Shown in pieces: positions 47,666 through 58,783 of a DNA stretch of 64,000 nt. Each line of letters begins with the position of its first letter. Positions within the stretch are counted from its first letter, which is position 1. This stretch comes from Parvibaculum sp045863935. GTDB taxonomy: Bacteria; Pseudomonadota; Alphaproteobacteria; Parvibaculales; Parvibaculaceae. The notes under the pieces were generated by a model that was not told where the DNA came from, did no database searches, and saw only the letters and a program-made list of their open reading frames with translations. The position numbers and the translations under genes were made by a program. Where the stretch lies: contig NZ_BTVP01000014.1 in the NCBI RefSeq assembly GCF_045863935.1, positions 20,879 to 84,878 of the forward strand. Reading direction: 5' to 3'.

Positions 47666-48787
47666 ATGAACAAGATCACAATGCTGCCGGCCGGGGACGA
47701 CAGGTCGGAGCCGCGCCGCCGGTTGCATTTGCGCGACATCACAAACGAAGTTCCGGTCGAGGCTGAATCGGTTGGAGCCGATCTGCGCGCCGCGCGCCTG
47801 CGCCGGAGCGAGGACATCCGCACCATCGCCCAGGCGCTCTGCATCCGTCGCGACCTTCTGGAAGCGCTGGAGGAAAGCCGCTACGAGGCGCTGCCCGCCC
47901 GGGCCTATGCCGTCGGCTTCGTTCGTTCCTATGCGGAATATCTCGGCCTCGACAGCCGCCACATCGTCGAGCGCTACAAGGCCGAGCTCGATCGTGCCGA
48001 GATGGAAGCGGCATCCGATCCCCGTTTCCCCGATGCGTCCGACGAACGCCGCCTGCCGAAGGGCACGGCGCTCATCGTGGCGTGCGTCGTCATAGCCGGC
48101 GCCTATGGCGGCTGGCTCCTCACCAAATCGACCGATGAAATGATGGCGGCGCGCGTTGCGGCGCCTGCGGCCGTCGAAGCGACGCCGTCGCCCGCGAGTA
48201 CGCGCGGCGACAGCGCTTCTGCCGCAACGCCGGGCGCCGGCGCCGTCCCCGTTATGCGGGGGTCGGGTTTTGCGCTCACGGAGGCCGGGCGCAGCGCGCT
48301 TGCGCCGCAAACCGTCTATGAACCCGCTCCCGCTGCCACCGTTTCCGATGAAGAAGCCATGGCAGAGGCCGAAGAAATGCAGGTCGCGGCGCTCGAAGAG
48401 GTCGCGCCCGATGTCCTGCCGCCGCTGCCGGAAGGCACGCCCTATGGCGCGGAAAACGTCGATGGCCGCGTCGTCGTGCGCGCGCGCCGCGATGGCGCCT
48501 GGATTCGCGTCGAGGATGGCGTGGGCAAGGTGCTCATCGAGCAGACCTTCAACGCGGGCGACAGCTACCGCGTGCCGCGCACGCCCGGCGTGATCCTCGT
48601 CGCGCGCGACGCCAGCGCCTTCGAGCTCATGGTCGACGGCACATCCCTTGGCCTTGCCGGTCCGCCCACCCTCGTGCTCACGGGCAAGTCGCTCGAAGTG
48701 GAGGCGCTCCTTGCCGCCATGCCGCAGCCAGCGCCGGCCGAAGAGGCTGAAGCGTCCGCACAGTCCGTCGGAAATCCGGTCGAATAA
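47666..48787 (+). CDS. rodZ: RodZ-like helix-turn-helix/DUF4115 protein
   Basis: A 373-residue bitopic membrane protein. The N-terminal HTH_25 domain (~35-110, GADLRAARLRRSEDIRTIAQALCIRRDLLEALEESRYEALPARAYAVGFVRSYAEYLGLD), a single membrane span (ALIVACVVIAGAYGGWLL, ~134-151), an Ala/Pro linker and a C-terminal DUF4115 domain (~265-360, GAWIRVEDGVGKVLIEQTFNAGDSYRVP) match RodZ, which couples MreB to the cell-wall elongation complex. It is followed by ispG, as in many proteobacteria. The 266-base region before it shows no other gene. Confidence 0.9.
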   Translation: MNKITMLPAGDDRSEPRRRLHLRDITNEVPVEAESVGADLRAARLRRSEDIRTIAQALCIRRDLLEALEESRYEALPARAYAVGFVRSYAEYLGLDSRHIVERYKAELDRAEMEAASDPRFPDASDERRLPKGTALIVACVVIAGAYGGWLLTKSTDEMMAARVAAPAAVEATPSPASTRGDSASAATPGAGAVPVMRGSGFALTEAGRSALAPQTVYEPAPAATVSDEEAMAEAEEMQVAALEEVAPDVLPPLPEGTPYGAENVDGRVVVRARRDGAWIRVEDGVGKVLIEQTFNAGDSYRVPRTPGVILVARDASAFELMVDGTSLGLAGPPTLVLTGKSLEVEALLAAMPQPAPAEEAEASAQSVGNPVE

Positions 48788-48795
48788 TCTTCTCA

Positions 48796-48964
48796 CCCTC
48801 CCCTCGGGGAGGGTCAAACGGTCGAAGACCGTTTGGGGCGGGGGGCGGAGCGGACGGGCTTTTCCGCGATAGAGTCATGCGGGCAAACGTCAGTCGCTGC
48901 CCCCCGCCCCGAAAAATTCGGCGCGTTCCGCTTGAATTTTGTCGACCCGCCCCGAGGGGCGGGT
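48796..48964. repeat. composite palindromic repeat element between rodZ and ispG
   Basis: Within the 316-base gap several hairpins follow each other: CCCTCCCC-TC-GGGGAGGG (48796-48813), CAAACGGTC-GAA-GACCGTTTG (48815-48835), and ACCCGCCCC-GA-GGGGCGGGT (48945-48964). A perfect 11-bp long-range stem joins GGGGCGGGGGG (48835-48845) to CCCCCCGCCCC (48900-48910). Such clusters are typical of REP/BIME-like mobile or regulatory repeats. The rest of the gap up to ispG holds nothing else I can name. Confidence 0.7.
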
Positions 48965-49103
48965 GGGCCGGAAACCGCCAAAAGCCGCGGGATATGCGGC
49001 GCTGCCATATTTCTGCTATGAGAAGGCGCGATGGTTCGTCCATCGAGGCCAACCGTCCGCGAGGCAGGACGAAGAGAAGCGGGCAGATCCCGCTGACGAT
49101 TTC

Positions 49104-50249
49104 ATGAGCATCAGACCCTGGCGCGACATCACCCGCAGGAAAAGCCGGCAGATCCATGTTGGGTCCGTGACCGTGGGCGGCGATGCGCCGATTTCCGTCC
49201 AGACGATGACGAATACGCTGACCTCCGACGCGAAGGCGACGATCGAGCAGATCAGGCGCATCGAGGAAGCGGGCTGCGACATCGTTCGCGTTTCCTGCCC
49301 GGATGAGGCCTCGACGGCGGCGCTGAAGGAGATCGTGCGCGAGACGAACATCCCGATCGTCGCGGACATCCATTTCCACTACAAGCGCGCCATCGAGGCA
49401 GCGCAAGCGGGCGCCGCCTGTCTGCGCATCAATCCCGGCAATATCGGTTCGGAAGCGCGGGTGCGCGAGGTCGTGCAGGCGGCGAAGGACCACGGGCTTT
49501 CGATGCGCATCGGCGTCAATGCCGGTTCGCTTGAGCGCGATCTTCTCGAAAAATACGGCGAGCCCTGTCCGGAAGCCATGGTCGAAAGCGCGCTCGATCA
49601 TGCGCGCATCCTGCAGGATCACGACTTCCACGCGTTCAAGATAAGCGTGAAGGCGTCCGATCCCTTCCTGACCGTCGCCGCCTATCAGCAGCTTGCAGAC
49701 GCGATCGACTGTCCGCTCCATGTCGGTGTGACGGAGGCGGGCGGGCTGATGACCGGCACGGTCAAATCCTCCATCGGTCTCGGCATGCTGCTCTGGGGCG
49801 GCATCGGCGACACGATCCGCGTGTCGCTGTCGGCGGACCCGGTCGAGGAAGTGAAGGTCGGCTTCGATATCCTGAAGTCGCTCAATCTGCGCCATCGCGG
49901 CGTCACCATCATTTCCTGCCCGTCCTGCGCGCGTCAGGGTTTCGACGTCATCGGCACGGTGAAGGTACTCGAAGAACGCCTGGCGCATATCGCGACGCCG
50001 ATGACGCTTTCGGTCATCGGTTGCGTCGTCAACGGGCCGGGCGAGGCGGAGCAGACGGACATCGGATTTACCGGCGGCGGCGCCGGTTCCGGCATGGTCT
50101 ATCTCGCGGGTCTCAGCGACCACAAGATCGCGAATGACAGGATCGTCGATCACCTCGTCGAACTCGTCGAGGCCAAGGCGAAGGAAATCGAGGCCGCGCG
50201 GGCAAGCGACGAAGCGGCGGCCGAGCCGCGCGCGCTCGCGGGGGATTAG
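49104..50249 (+). CDS. ispG: (E)-4-hydroxy-3-methylbut-2-enyl-diphosphate synthase
   Basis: A 381-residue 4Fe-4S enzyme of the non-mevalonate isoprenoid pathway (MEcPP to HMBPP). The N-terminal TIM barrel starts with VGGDAPISVQTMTNTLTSD and has VADIHFHYKRAIEAAQAGAACLRINPGNIG. The C-terminal cluster domain has CPSCAR and CVVNGPGEA cysteines plus the conserved Glu. I start at 49104 (MSIRPWRDITRRKSRQ), the family start. It follows rodZ across a repeat element. Confidence 0.97.
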   Translation: MSIRPWRDITRRKSRQIHVGSVTVGGDAPISVQTMTNTLTSDAKATIEQIRRIEEAGCDIVRVSCPDEASTAALKEIVRETNIPIVADIHFHYKRAIEAAQAGAACLRINPGNIGSEARVREVVQAAKDHGLSMRIGVNAGSLERDLLEKYGEPCPEAMVESALDHARILQDHDFHAFKISVKASDPFLTVAAYQQLADAIDCPLHVGVTEAGGLMTGTVKSSIGLGMLLWGGIGDTIRVSLSADPVEEVKVGFDILKSLNLRHRGVTIISCPSCARQGFDVIGTVKVLEERLAHIATPMTLSVIGCVVNGPGEAEQTDIGFTGGGAGSGMVYLAGLSDHKIANDRIVDHLVELVEAKAKEIEAARASDEAAAEPRALAGD

Positions 50250-50323
50250 CGAGGCTCTGCGATTTTCCGGCGGATCGATCGTCCGCCCGCAGCTTCACGT
50301 TATTTTCCCGAAAGCCGATATAC

Positions 50324-51391
50324 ATGATCCCCGAAGAAAAACTGCAAAGCGTCATTGCCCGTTTCGAGGCCGTTCAATCCGAAATGAACGCCGATGTGCC
50401 GCGCGAGCGTTTCGTGCAGCTCTCGAAGGAATATGCGGAACTCACGCCCGTCGCGGAGGCGATCGGCAAGCTGCTGGCCGCGCGGCGCGAATATGCCGAT
50501 GCCGAACAGCTTCTGCGCATCAAGGACATGGCGGAGATGGCGCGCGACGAGGTCGACCGGCTGAACGAAGCCCTGCCGAAGCTCGAACACGACGTCGAAA
50601 TCATGCTGCTGCCGAAGGATGCGGCGGACGAGCGCAACGTCATCCTCGAAGTCCGCGCGGGCACGGGCGGCGACGAAGCGGCGCTTTTCGCGGGCGATCT
50701 CTTCCGCATGTATGAGCGCTACGCGGCGTCGAAGGGCTGGAAGGTCGAGCTGATCGCCGCTTCGGAAGGCGAGGTCGGCGGCTACAAGGAAATCATCGCG
50801 GGCATCTCGGGCGCGGGCGTCTATGCCAGACTCAAATTCGAATCCGGCGTCCATCGTGTGCAGCGCGTGCCGGCGACGGAAGGCGGCGGGCGCATCCATA
50901 CCTCGGCGGCCACCGTCGCCGTGTTGCCGGAGCCTGAGGAAGTCGATGTCGAGATCGCCGACAAGGACCTCCGTATCGACGTCTTCCGGGCCTCGGGCGC
51001 GGGCGGCCAGCACGTCAACAAGACGGAAAGCGCGGTGCGCATCACCCATCTGCCGACCGGCATCGTCGTCTCGCAGCAGGACGAGAAGTCCCAGCACAAG
51101 AACAAGGCGCGGGCGATGCAGATTCTCCGCGCCAGGCTTTTCGACGCGGAGCGCGAACGCATCGACAAGGAACGCGCCGCCAACCGCAAGGGACAGGTCG
51201 GCTCCGGCGACCGCTCCGAGCGCATCCGCACTTACAATTTTCCGCAGAGCCGCGTCACCGATCACCGCATCAACCTCACGCTGCACAAGCTTTCCGAGGT
51301 GCTGGAAGGCGAGGGGCTTGGCGAACTCATCGGCGCGCTCATCGCCGAGGATCAGGCTGCCCGCCTCGCCGCGATGGAAGAAGACGCGTGA
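50324..51391 (+). CDS. prfA: peptide chain release factor 1
   Basis: A 355-residue release factor recognising UAA/UAG. The GGQ tripeptide that triggers peptidyl-tRNA hydrolysis is at 227-229 (ASGAGGQHVNKTESAVRITH). The N-terminal coiled-coil domain and the PCRF domain (ILEVRAGTGGDEAALFAGDLFRMYERYA) are complete. Its stop overlaps the prmC start by four bases; PrmC methylates the Gln229 of this very protein, so the pairing is functional. Confidence 0.97.
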   Translation: MIPEEKLQSVIARFEAVQSEMNADVPRERFVQLSKEYAELTPVAEAIGKLLAARREYADAEQLLRIKDMAEMARDEVDRLNEALPKLEHDVEIMLLPKDAADERNVILEVRAGTGGDEAALFAGDLFRMYERYAASKGWKVELIAASEGEVGGYKEIIAGISGAGVYARLKFESGVHRVQRVPATEGGGRIHTSAATVAVLPEPEEVDVEIADKDLRIDVFRASGAGGQHVNKTESAVRITHLPTGIVVSQQDEKSQHKNKARAMQILRARLFDAERERIDKERAANRKGQVGSGDRSERIRTYNFPQSRVTDHRINLTLHKLSEVLEGEGLGELIGALIAEDQAARLAAMEEDA

Positions 51392-52239
51392 CGACGCGCG
51401 ACCACGCGATGCGCATGCTGGCCCATCGTCTGAAGGAGGCGGGCCTGCCGACGCCCGCGCTCGATGCCCGCATCCTCGTCCAGGCGGCAACGGGCGCGAG
51501 CGACATCGAGATGATCCGCGAGCCGGGCACGCTCATGACGCGCGCCGAAGAGGAACGTCTCGCGGGTTGGGAGCGCCGCCGCCTCGCGCGCGAACCTGTC
51601 TCGCGCATTCTCGGCTCGCGCGAGTTCTGGGGTCTCCCCTTCACGGTCACGGCCGAGACGCTCGATCCGCGCGCCGACAGCGAGACGCTGGTGGAAACCG
51701 CTCTCGACCTGCTGAAAGACATCGAGCGCCCGCGCCTTCTCGATCTCGGCACGGGAACGGGCTGCCTCCTCCTTTCGCTCCTCCATGAGCGGCAGGATGC
51801 GGTGGGCACCGGCGTCGACCTGTCGGAGGGCGCGCTCGCCGTCGCGGCCTCGAATGCGTCGGCGCTCGGTCTGTCCGCGCGCGCCCAATTCATCGAGAGC
51901 GAGTGGACGGAAAATGTCGAAGGCCGCTTCGACCTCGCCGTGTCGAACCCGCCCTACATCCCTCATGGCGACATTGCGGGTCTCGCCGGGGAAGTCCGCC
52001 TCCACGACCCCATGCTCGCGCTCGATGGCGGCGAGGACGGGCTCGACGCTTACCGCGCCCTTGCGCGCCTCCTTCCGGACCATTTGACGCAGGGGGGCCA
52101 TGCGGTCGTCGAACTCGGCGCAGGGCAGGCGGATGCCGTCACAGCGATCTTCGAAGCGGCGGGATTTGGCTTGTCCCGTATCGTGCCGGACCTCGCCGGC
52201 GTCCCCCGCGCCCTCGTTGCAGCATGGCCACGGGCTTGA
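51388..52239 (+). CDS. prmC: release factor glutamine methyltransferase
   Basis: A 283-residue SAM-dependent methyltransferase which methylates the GGQ glutamine of RF1/RF2. Motif I is LLDLGTGTGCLLLSLL (~117-132), and the catalytic NPPY motif is at residues 187-190. The N-terminal helical substrate-binding domain covers ~1-85. Translationally coupled to prfA by ATGA. Confidence 0.96.
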   Translation: MTTRDHAMRMLAHRLKEAGLPTPALDARILVQAATGASDIEMIREPGTLMTRAEEERLAGWERRRLAREPVSRILGSREFWGLPFTVTAETLDPRADSETLVETALDLLKDIERPRLLDLGTGTGCLLLSLLHERQDAVGTGVDLSEGALAVAASNASALGLSARAQFIESEWTENVEGRFDLAVSNPPYIPHGDIAGLAGEVRLHDPMLALDGGEDGLDAYRALARLLPDHLTQGGHAVVELGAGQADAVTAIFEAAGFGLSRIVPDLAGVPRALVAAWPRA

Positions 52240-52770
52240 ATTTCCGGTTTTTTCGACGCAGAAAACGGTTGGAATCGCGGTCTCGGGACGCTACCTTTCT
52301 TGTCAGGGAAAATGAGCCGGGCCGGAAAGCCTCGCTCCTCGAACCCCGTCCTCCGAAAAACAGGGACGATGAGCCGAGGCAGGTACTGCCGTTCGGATCG
52401 GGTTCGAAAGACGCTGAAGGCAGCCCGCATTGAACTGAGGCCTTTAAAACGTATCGTTGCGCCGGGGCTGGGCCGCGCGGTACAGGCCAGAACTTCTTGG
52501 CAGTCGAGCCGGCCGGAACCCTCGGGGACGGCAGGTGTGTGCTGAGGAAGTCCGCTTCGCTTGAGACGTATGCCGTCTTTGCGATGCCGGTGCGGCAAGC
52601 CGTTGCCATCCGCACCAGGAGAGCGCCTATCCGCTCGCGGAACGCCGGAAAACGACCCGGAAAGCGGCATGTCCGAACGAGGCATCTTGTCCAGACGGGG
52701 CATTGTGTTCGAGCGTGGCAGTGTCGAAACCGGAACCCTGAGTTGAACCAGTAGCGAGAAATCAAAAGAT
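52240..52770 (+). other. 530-base intergenic region upstream of the DUF4167 gene
   Basis: No gene with convincing coding signal is seen on either strand; the short frames present look like chance. The last ~100 bases contain three tandem 18-base units (52671-52724). The length and the position before an abundant RNA-binding-type protein suggest a long 5' leader, but no known riboswitch or small RNA can be named. Confidence 0.4.
52671..52724 (+). repeat. three tandem 18-base repeats in the DUF4167 leader
   Basis: Units at 52671-52688, 52689-52706 and 52707-52724 share the pattern GTyCrraCGrGGCAkykT. In one plus-strand frame starting at an ATG at 52669 they would encode a 25-residue peptide with hexapeptide units SERGIL, SRRGIV and FERGSV, ending 27 bases before the DUF4167 start. 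It may be a leader peptide, protein-binding repeats in RNA, or simple slippage. Confidence 0.55.
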
Positions 52771-53400
52771 ATGAGGCAGGGGCAAAACAACTCCAAGCGC
52801 TCTCGCGGGCGCGGCGGACGCAAGCCGCAGCATTCGACCAACCGTGCTTACGACAGCAACGGTCCGGATGTGAAGATTCGCGGCAACGCGGCACATATTT
52901 GCGAGAAGTACCAGCAGCTCGCACGCGATGCGATCTCCGCAGGCGACCGGATCGCGGCTGAAAACTACTATCAGCACGCTGAGCACTATTACCGCCTGCT
53001 TCTGGCGGCACAGCAGGGCCAGGAAGGCCAGCAGCGCCCGCAGACGAATCTCGCCTATCGTCCCGACGAGGACGAGGAGAACGAGAACGATTTCGCGCCG
53101 GACGGGCCGCAGCCGCGCCATCCGGGCCAGCCCTGGCATCAGCAGAGCGGCAACAACGGCAATAATGGCAACGGTCAGAACGGCCATGCGGGCAATGCAC
53201 AGCCGAATGGCTATGGCAGCGAGGCCGCTTCCGGCGAGGAAGGCGAGGATGCTCCCGAGGCGAGCACCTCCGAAACCTCCGCCCAGGGTGCCGAAGGCGA
53301 GGGCGGTCAGCCGCGCCGCCGCAGCAACCGCCGCCGCCGTCCGCGCACCGAGGGTGCGCGCCCCGATGCGGCGCCCGCCGAAAGCGGCGCCGCGGACTGA
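52771..53400 (+). CDS. DUF4167 family protein
   Basis: A 209-residue, mostly disordered and strongly charged protein. The conserved block is at the N-terminus: basic KRSRGRGGRKPQHSTNRAYDSNGPDVKIRGNA followed by a helical HICEKYQQLARDAISAGDRIAAENYYQHAEHYYRLL segment (~28-80). The rest is Gln/Asn/Gly/Glu-rich and ends in a basic RRRSNRRRRPR tract. The family is restricted to alphaproteobacteria. The composition suggests RNA or ribosome binding, but this is inference. It lies between prmC and clpB, as usual for the group. Confidence 0.9.
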   Translation: MRQGQNNSKRSRGRGGRKPQHSTNRAYDSNGPDVKIRGNAAHICEKYQQLARDAISAGDRIAAENYYQHAEHYYRLLLAAQQGQEGQQRPQTNLAYRPDEDEENENDFAPDGPQPRHPGQPWHQQSGNNGNNGNGQNGHAGNAQPNGYGSEAASGEEGEDAPEASTSETSAQGAEGEGGQPRRRSNRRRRPRTEGARPDAAPAESGAAD

Positions 53401-53509
53401 GGCATCCGTTCATTCCAGCAGGACCGGCCGCCGTTGATCGATGTCAATGCGCGGCCGTTCTTCCTTTTGCAGATTGGGCTTCAACGCCTTTTCGCGAGGG
53501 AGATGCCGA

Positions 53510-53713
53510 ATGGCCAATGCAGGATCGAGCCGGAACCGTTTGATGCCGTGGTACATCGGCATGGCGATCATTCTCATGTCGGTGCTTTATGTGGGCTATC
53601 GCATGGCGAGCAACGGCTGCCCGGCGCCGACGATTGTCGAGTTCGGCGTACTCGTGATCATTCCGGTGGTCTATCTCGCGCTGATGTATCTCACCTTGAA
53701 GAGCCAGGACTAG
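53510..53713 (+). CDS. small two-span membrane protein
   Basis: A 67-residue protein with two hydrophobic segments (MPWYIGMAIILMSVLYVGY and FGVLVIIPVVYLALMYLTL) and a short polar loop between them (RMASNGCPAPTIVE). I chose the ATG at 53510, which follows GAGGGAG. Function unknown. The 13 bases around its stop codon are duplicated directly downstream (53717-53729). It is convergent with the MOSC gene. Confidence 0.65.
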   Translation: MANAGSSRNRLMPWYIGMAIILMSVLYVGYRMASNGCPAPTIVEFGVLVIIPVVYLALMYLTLKSQD

Positions 53714-53742
53714 GATGAGCCAGGACTAGCGCTGCCGCGGGG

Positions 53743-54525
53743 TCAGGCGTCCGGCACGATGCGGTCGCCCGGCCTCAGCGTGCCCGGCGATTCTATTTCC
53801 GCATAAAGCCCGAGATCTGAATGACCCCAATGGCGCATCAGCGTCTGGGGTATCTCCATGTCGCGCGCGCCCGTGTCCGGGTCCACATTCGTCGCCGCGC
53901 ATCGCACCGTCTTGTGCACGCCCTTGAAGCGCGTGTCCCCCATGGTGAAGCGCCTGCCCACCCAGTCGTGATCCTCGAAGGGCGCGAGCCCCTCCACATA
54001 GATATTGCCGCGAAAGCGCAGCGGGTGGATGTGCCGGCCCACCTTCTCCTCCAGCGCCCGCACGCTCGCCATATTGATGATCGAGACGAGCTTTGCCGGC
54101 GCGTCCGAATGCGAGAAGCCCGGCGCATGAACGACGCGGGGCGTGCCCCGCAATTCCTTCTCCATGTAACGCGCCATGAAACCCTCCAGCGCGCGCCGTC
54201 CGTCATCGCTCATCAGGTTCGCGGCCAGCATCTCCTTGCCGTCCAGCGCGATATGGAGCGTCGTGGTCGCATCGTCGAAGCGGGTCTTCAGCCTTGCCAG
54301 CCGTTCGTCGCGCATCAGCATCAGGAACTTGATCTTCGGGAAGTGCTTCGGGTTTTCCGGGTCGAAATCGTGTTTCCCGTTCTCGATGGCAAAAGCCCTG
54401 TCCCAGGGAAACGTGCCGCCCGCCTCGAGCGTTACCTCAGCCAGCGGCTCCGGCGAGAGCCCCTTGACCGGATACCGGTAGAGGCCGACGATCCTGGCGC
54501 TGTCTCCCCTCCTTTGCGCCTCCAT
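53743..54525 (-). CDS. MOSC domain protein
   Basis: A 260-residue protein with an N-terminal MOSC_N beta barrel (RIVGLYRYPVKGLSPEPLAEVTLEAGGTFPWDRAFAI) and a C-terminal MOSC domain whose conserved Cys lies in TVRCAATNVDPDTG. Relatives (YcbX, mARC) bind the molybdenum cofactor and reduce N-hydroxylated compounds with a redox partner; no fused ferredoxin domain is present here. I start at 54525, after GAGAGG; an in-frame ATG 16 codons upstream is possible. It is divergent from clpB. Confidence 0.9.
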   Translation of the reverse strand: MEAQRRGDSARIVGLYRYPVKGLSPEPLAEVTLEAGGTFPWDRAFAIENGKHDFDPENPKHFPKIKFLMLMRDERLARLKTRFDDATTTLHIALDGKEMLAANLMSDDGRRALEGFMARYMEKELRGTPRVVHAPGFSHSDAPAKLVSIINMASVRALEEKVGRHIHPLRFRGNIYVEGLAPFEDHDWVGRRFTMGDTRFKGVHKTVRCAATNVDPDTGARDMEIPQTLMRHWGHSDLGLYAEIESPGTLRPGDRIVPDA

Positions 54526-54591
54526 GGCGGGCCTCTCTTTCGGGTTCACGAATTCGGCAGGTTTCTGCGGCAAACTGACTGGAGATTGCCC

Positions 54592-54620
54592 CTTGTGTGA
54601 CTATCAAGCAACACCAATAT
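54592..54620 (+). promoter_or_regulatory. possible heat-shock (sigma-32/RpoH) promoter of clpB
   Basis: CTTG at 54592-54595 and CCAATAT at 54614-54620 are 18 bases apart, close to the alphaproteobacterial RpoH pattern CTTG-N17/18-CYTATNT (one mismatch in the second box). It lies about 125 bases before the clpB start, a known heat-shock gene. Confidence 0.45.
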
Positions 54621-54743
54621 CTGACCCGATACATGATGGGGATCAATGCCTCGAAGAGGGTTGGTGCCAAAGCATATGAGGCGCGACGGCGCGGCGCGGG
54701 CGAAGTCCGGCTGGCCGGGAAGCGTGCTTGAAAGGGAAGACAT

Positions 54744-57422
<2,679 letters not shown>

Positions 57423-57448
57423 GACGCTGCCCGCAGGCACGCAAACGA

Positions 57449-57479
57449 AAGGCCGCTCGAAAGGGCGGCCTTTTTTTTC
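57449..57479. terminator. terminator between clpB and vsr
   Basis: AAGGCCGC and GCGGCCTT pair around a short GA-rich loop, followed by a T run on the plus strand; on the minus strand TTTCGTTT follows the stem. It lies 27 bases after the clpB stop and just beyond the end of the convergent R-M cassette, so it marks the boundary of that cassette. Confidence 0.8.
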
Positions 57480-57481
57480 GT

Positions 57482-57904
57482 TCAGTTGGCCAGAAACTTC
57501 TGAATTTTCTTCGTGAGCTCCGCCTCCCGGCGCAGATCACATTCCCAGATCACCAAGACAGTCCATCCGGCTTCAACCAGTTGTTTGAAGGCTGTGGCAT
57601 CCCGCTTCTGGTTCCGCTCGAGTTTTGGAAGCCAGTACTCTTGCCGGGATTTTGGCAGGCGGCCGTCAAGGCATCCCGGATCAGGATGCTGATGCCAAAA
57701 ACATCCATGAACAAAGATCGCCTTCTTGCGGCCAATGAAAGCTATGTCGGGCTTTCCAGGCAAATCCTTGCGATGGAGACGATACCCCGAATATCCAAGG
57801 CTCCTGACTAGCTTTCGGACGTGAAGTTCAGGGCGCGTCTCTGTCGACCTGATGCGAGACATATTTTCACTGCGCCTCGCAGGCGTCAGTTTGTCAGCCA
57901 TCAC
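57482..57904 (-). CDS. vsr: very short patch repair endonuclease (Vsr)
   Basis: A 140-residue nuclease that nicks 5' of T in T:G mismatches arising from deamination of 5-methylcytosine. The start RRSENMSRIRSTETRPELHVRKLV is typical. The catalytic Asp53 (KPDIAF), His66, the zinc ligands around HGCFWHQHPDPGC (Cys68, His73, Cys78) and C-terminal WECDL (Cys122) are present. It is third in the R-M operon, nine bases after the endonuclease gene, and would protect the sites methylated by its neighbour. Confidence 0.95.
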   Translation of the reverse strand: MMADKLTPARRSENMSRIRSTETRPELHVRKLVRSLGYSGYRLHRKDLPGKPDIAFIGRKKAIFVHGCFWHQHPDPGCLDGRLPKSRQEYWLPKLERNQKRDATAFKQLVEAGWTVLVIWECDLRREAELTKKIQKFLAN

Positions 57905-57913
57905 TACTCAATC

Positions 57914-58783
57914 TTAAACAGCCAAGTCGAGCGGGAGGTCTGCGATATCGCGCAGCCTCTTTCCGTCAATCATCATTTTCAGAAGAGCTATGGAGTCTTC
58001 GCGGTCTTGCTCTTCTATGGTCTGAACAAGTTCGTCCAACGCAAAATGGTAAACACAGTCGATGTCACCTGTGCCCAATGCCAATGACGCCAGTCGATTC
58101 GGCGTCGGCTCTCCTGTCACAATTGCGATGTGAGGAAGTCTGCCTTTACGATTTCTGATGAGATTAAGCGCTTCTGACCGTGCGTTCTGCGCTCTGTCTG
58201 ATCTCAAAGTCCATTTGCACGAAACGCTAGCGTGCAATATCGGCTTTTGATTATTTGACGATCTGATGCTCGTGCGCTTGGCGACAAAAGAATTTACAAG
58301 GAATTCGCTGTGGTTGATTTTGTCGTCATCCTCGGGATGGCGGAAGATCATAATGTCGGGCTTGATGATATAGTCAGCACCTAATGCAACAGCTAGGGCC
58401 GGGTCATTCTCAGTCGCCGTCTTCAGTGCCGCCAAGTGGTCGTACTGATCGCACTCTGCAATCGCAAGGCGAGAGCTTCCCTTCTTTACCTCGAAGTTTC
58501 CGGGACGGACGTTCTGCAATTTGGGAAACGTGAGCCGGAGGAACTCGCCAACAACGTCTTCAAACTTTGCTCCGGCCATTTGTCCCGACAGTCGATCGCC
58601 AGCCACCTCGCTGCCAAGACGCCCAATAATGCCGCGGGAAATCTCAATGCTTAATCGGGAGCCCACGTCAGCAATAGACGGAACGCCATTCGCGTTTATG
58701 GTTAGTAACTTGCCTTTCAAGAGCGCGGCGTGGAAGCCCTTTCGGGCTTCCTGAAAGAATGGTGATTTGCTGACTTTGCTCAT
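57914..58783 (-). CDS. type II restriction endonuclease, NgoMIV/Cfr10I type
   Basis: A 289-residue endonuclease. The active-site pattern of this family, PD-X46-K-X13-E, is met exactly: Pro142-Asp143, Ser188-Cys189-Lys190 (VSCKW), Glu204 after RSDRAQNARSE. GAKFEDVVGEFL (~71-82) probably gives the additional Glu (Glu75). Family members cut sites with a CCGG core (NgoMIV GCCGGC, Cfr10I RCCGGY). The exact site here is not certain, GCCGGC being my first guess. Its ATG/stop overlap of four bases with the methyltransferase gene gives tight coupling, and the local base composition is AT-richer than the flanks. Confidence 0.9.
   Translation of the reverse strand: MSKVSKSPFFQEARKGFHAALLKGKLLTINANGVPSIADVGSRLSIEISRGIIGRLGSEVAGDRLSGQMAGAKFEDVVGEFLRLTFPKLQNVRPGNFEVKKGSSRLAIAECDQYDHLAALKTATENDPALAVALGADYIIKPDIMIFRHPEDDDKINHSEFLVNSFVAKRTSIRSSNNQKPILHASVSCKWTLRSDRAQNARSEALNLIRNRKGRLPHIAIVTGEPTPNRLASLALGTGDIDCVYHFALDELVQTIEEQDREDSIALLKMMIDGKRLRDIADLPLDLAV

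Noticed and set aside
52139..53413. A 424-codon minus-strand frame over the gap before DUF4167
   Set aside because: Spans prmC end, the leader and DUF4167 on the opposite strand, with a low-complexity Arg/Cys/Ala translation and no ribosome site.
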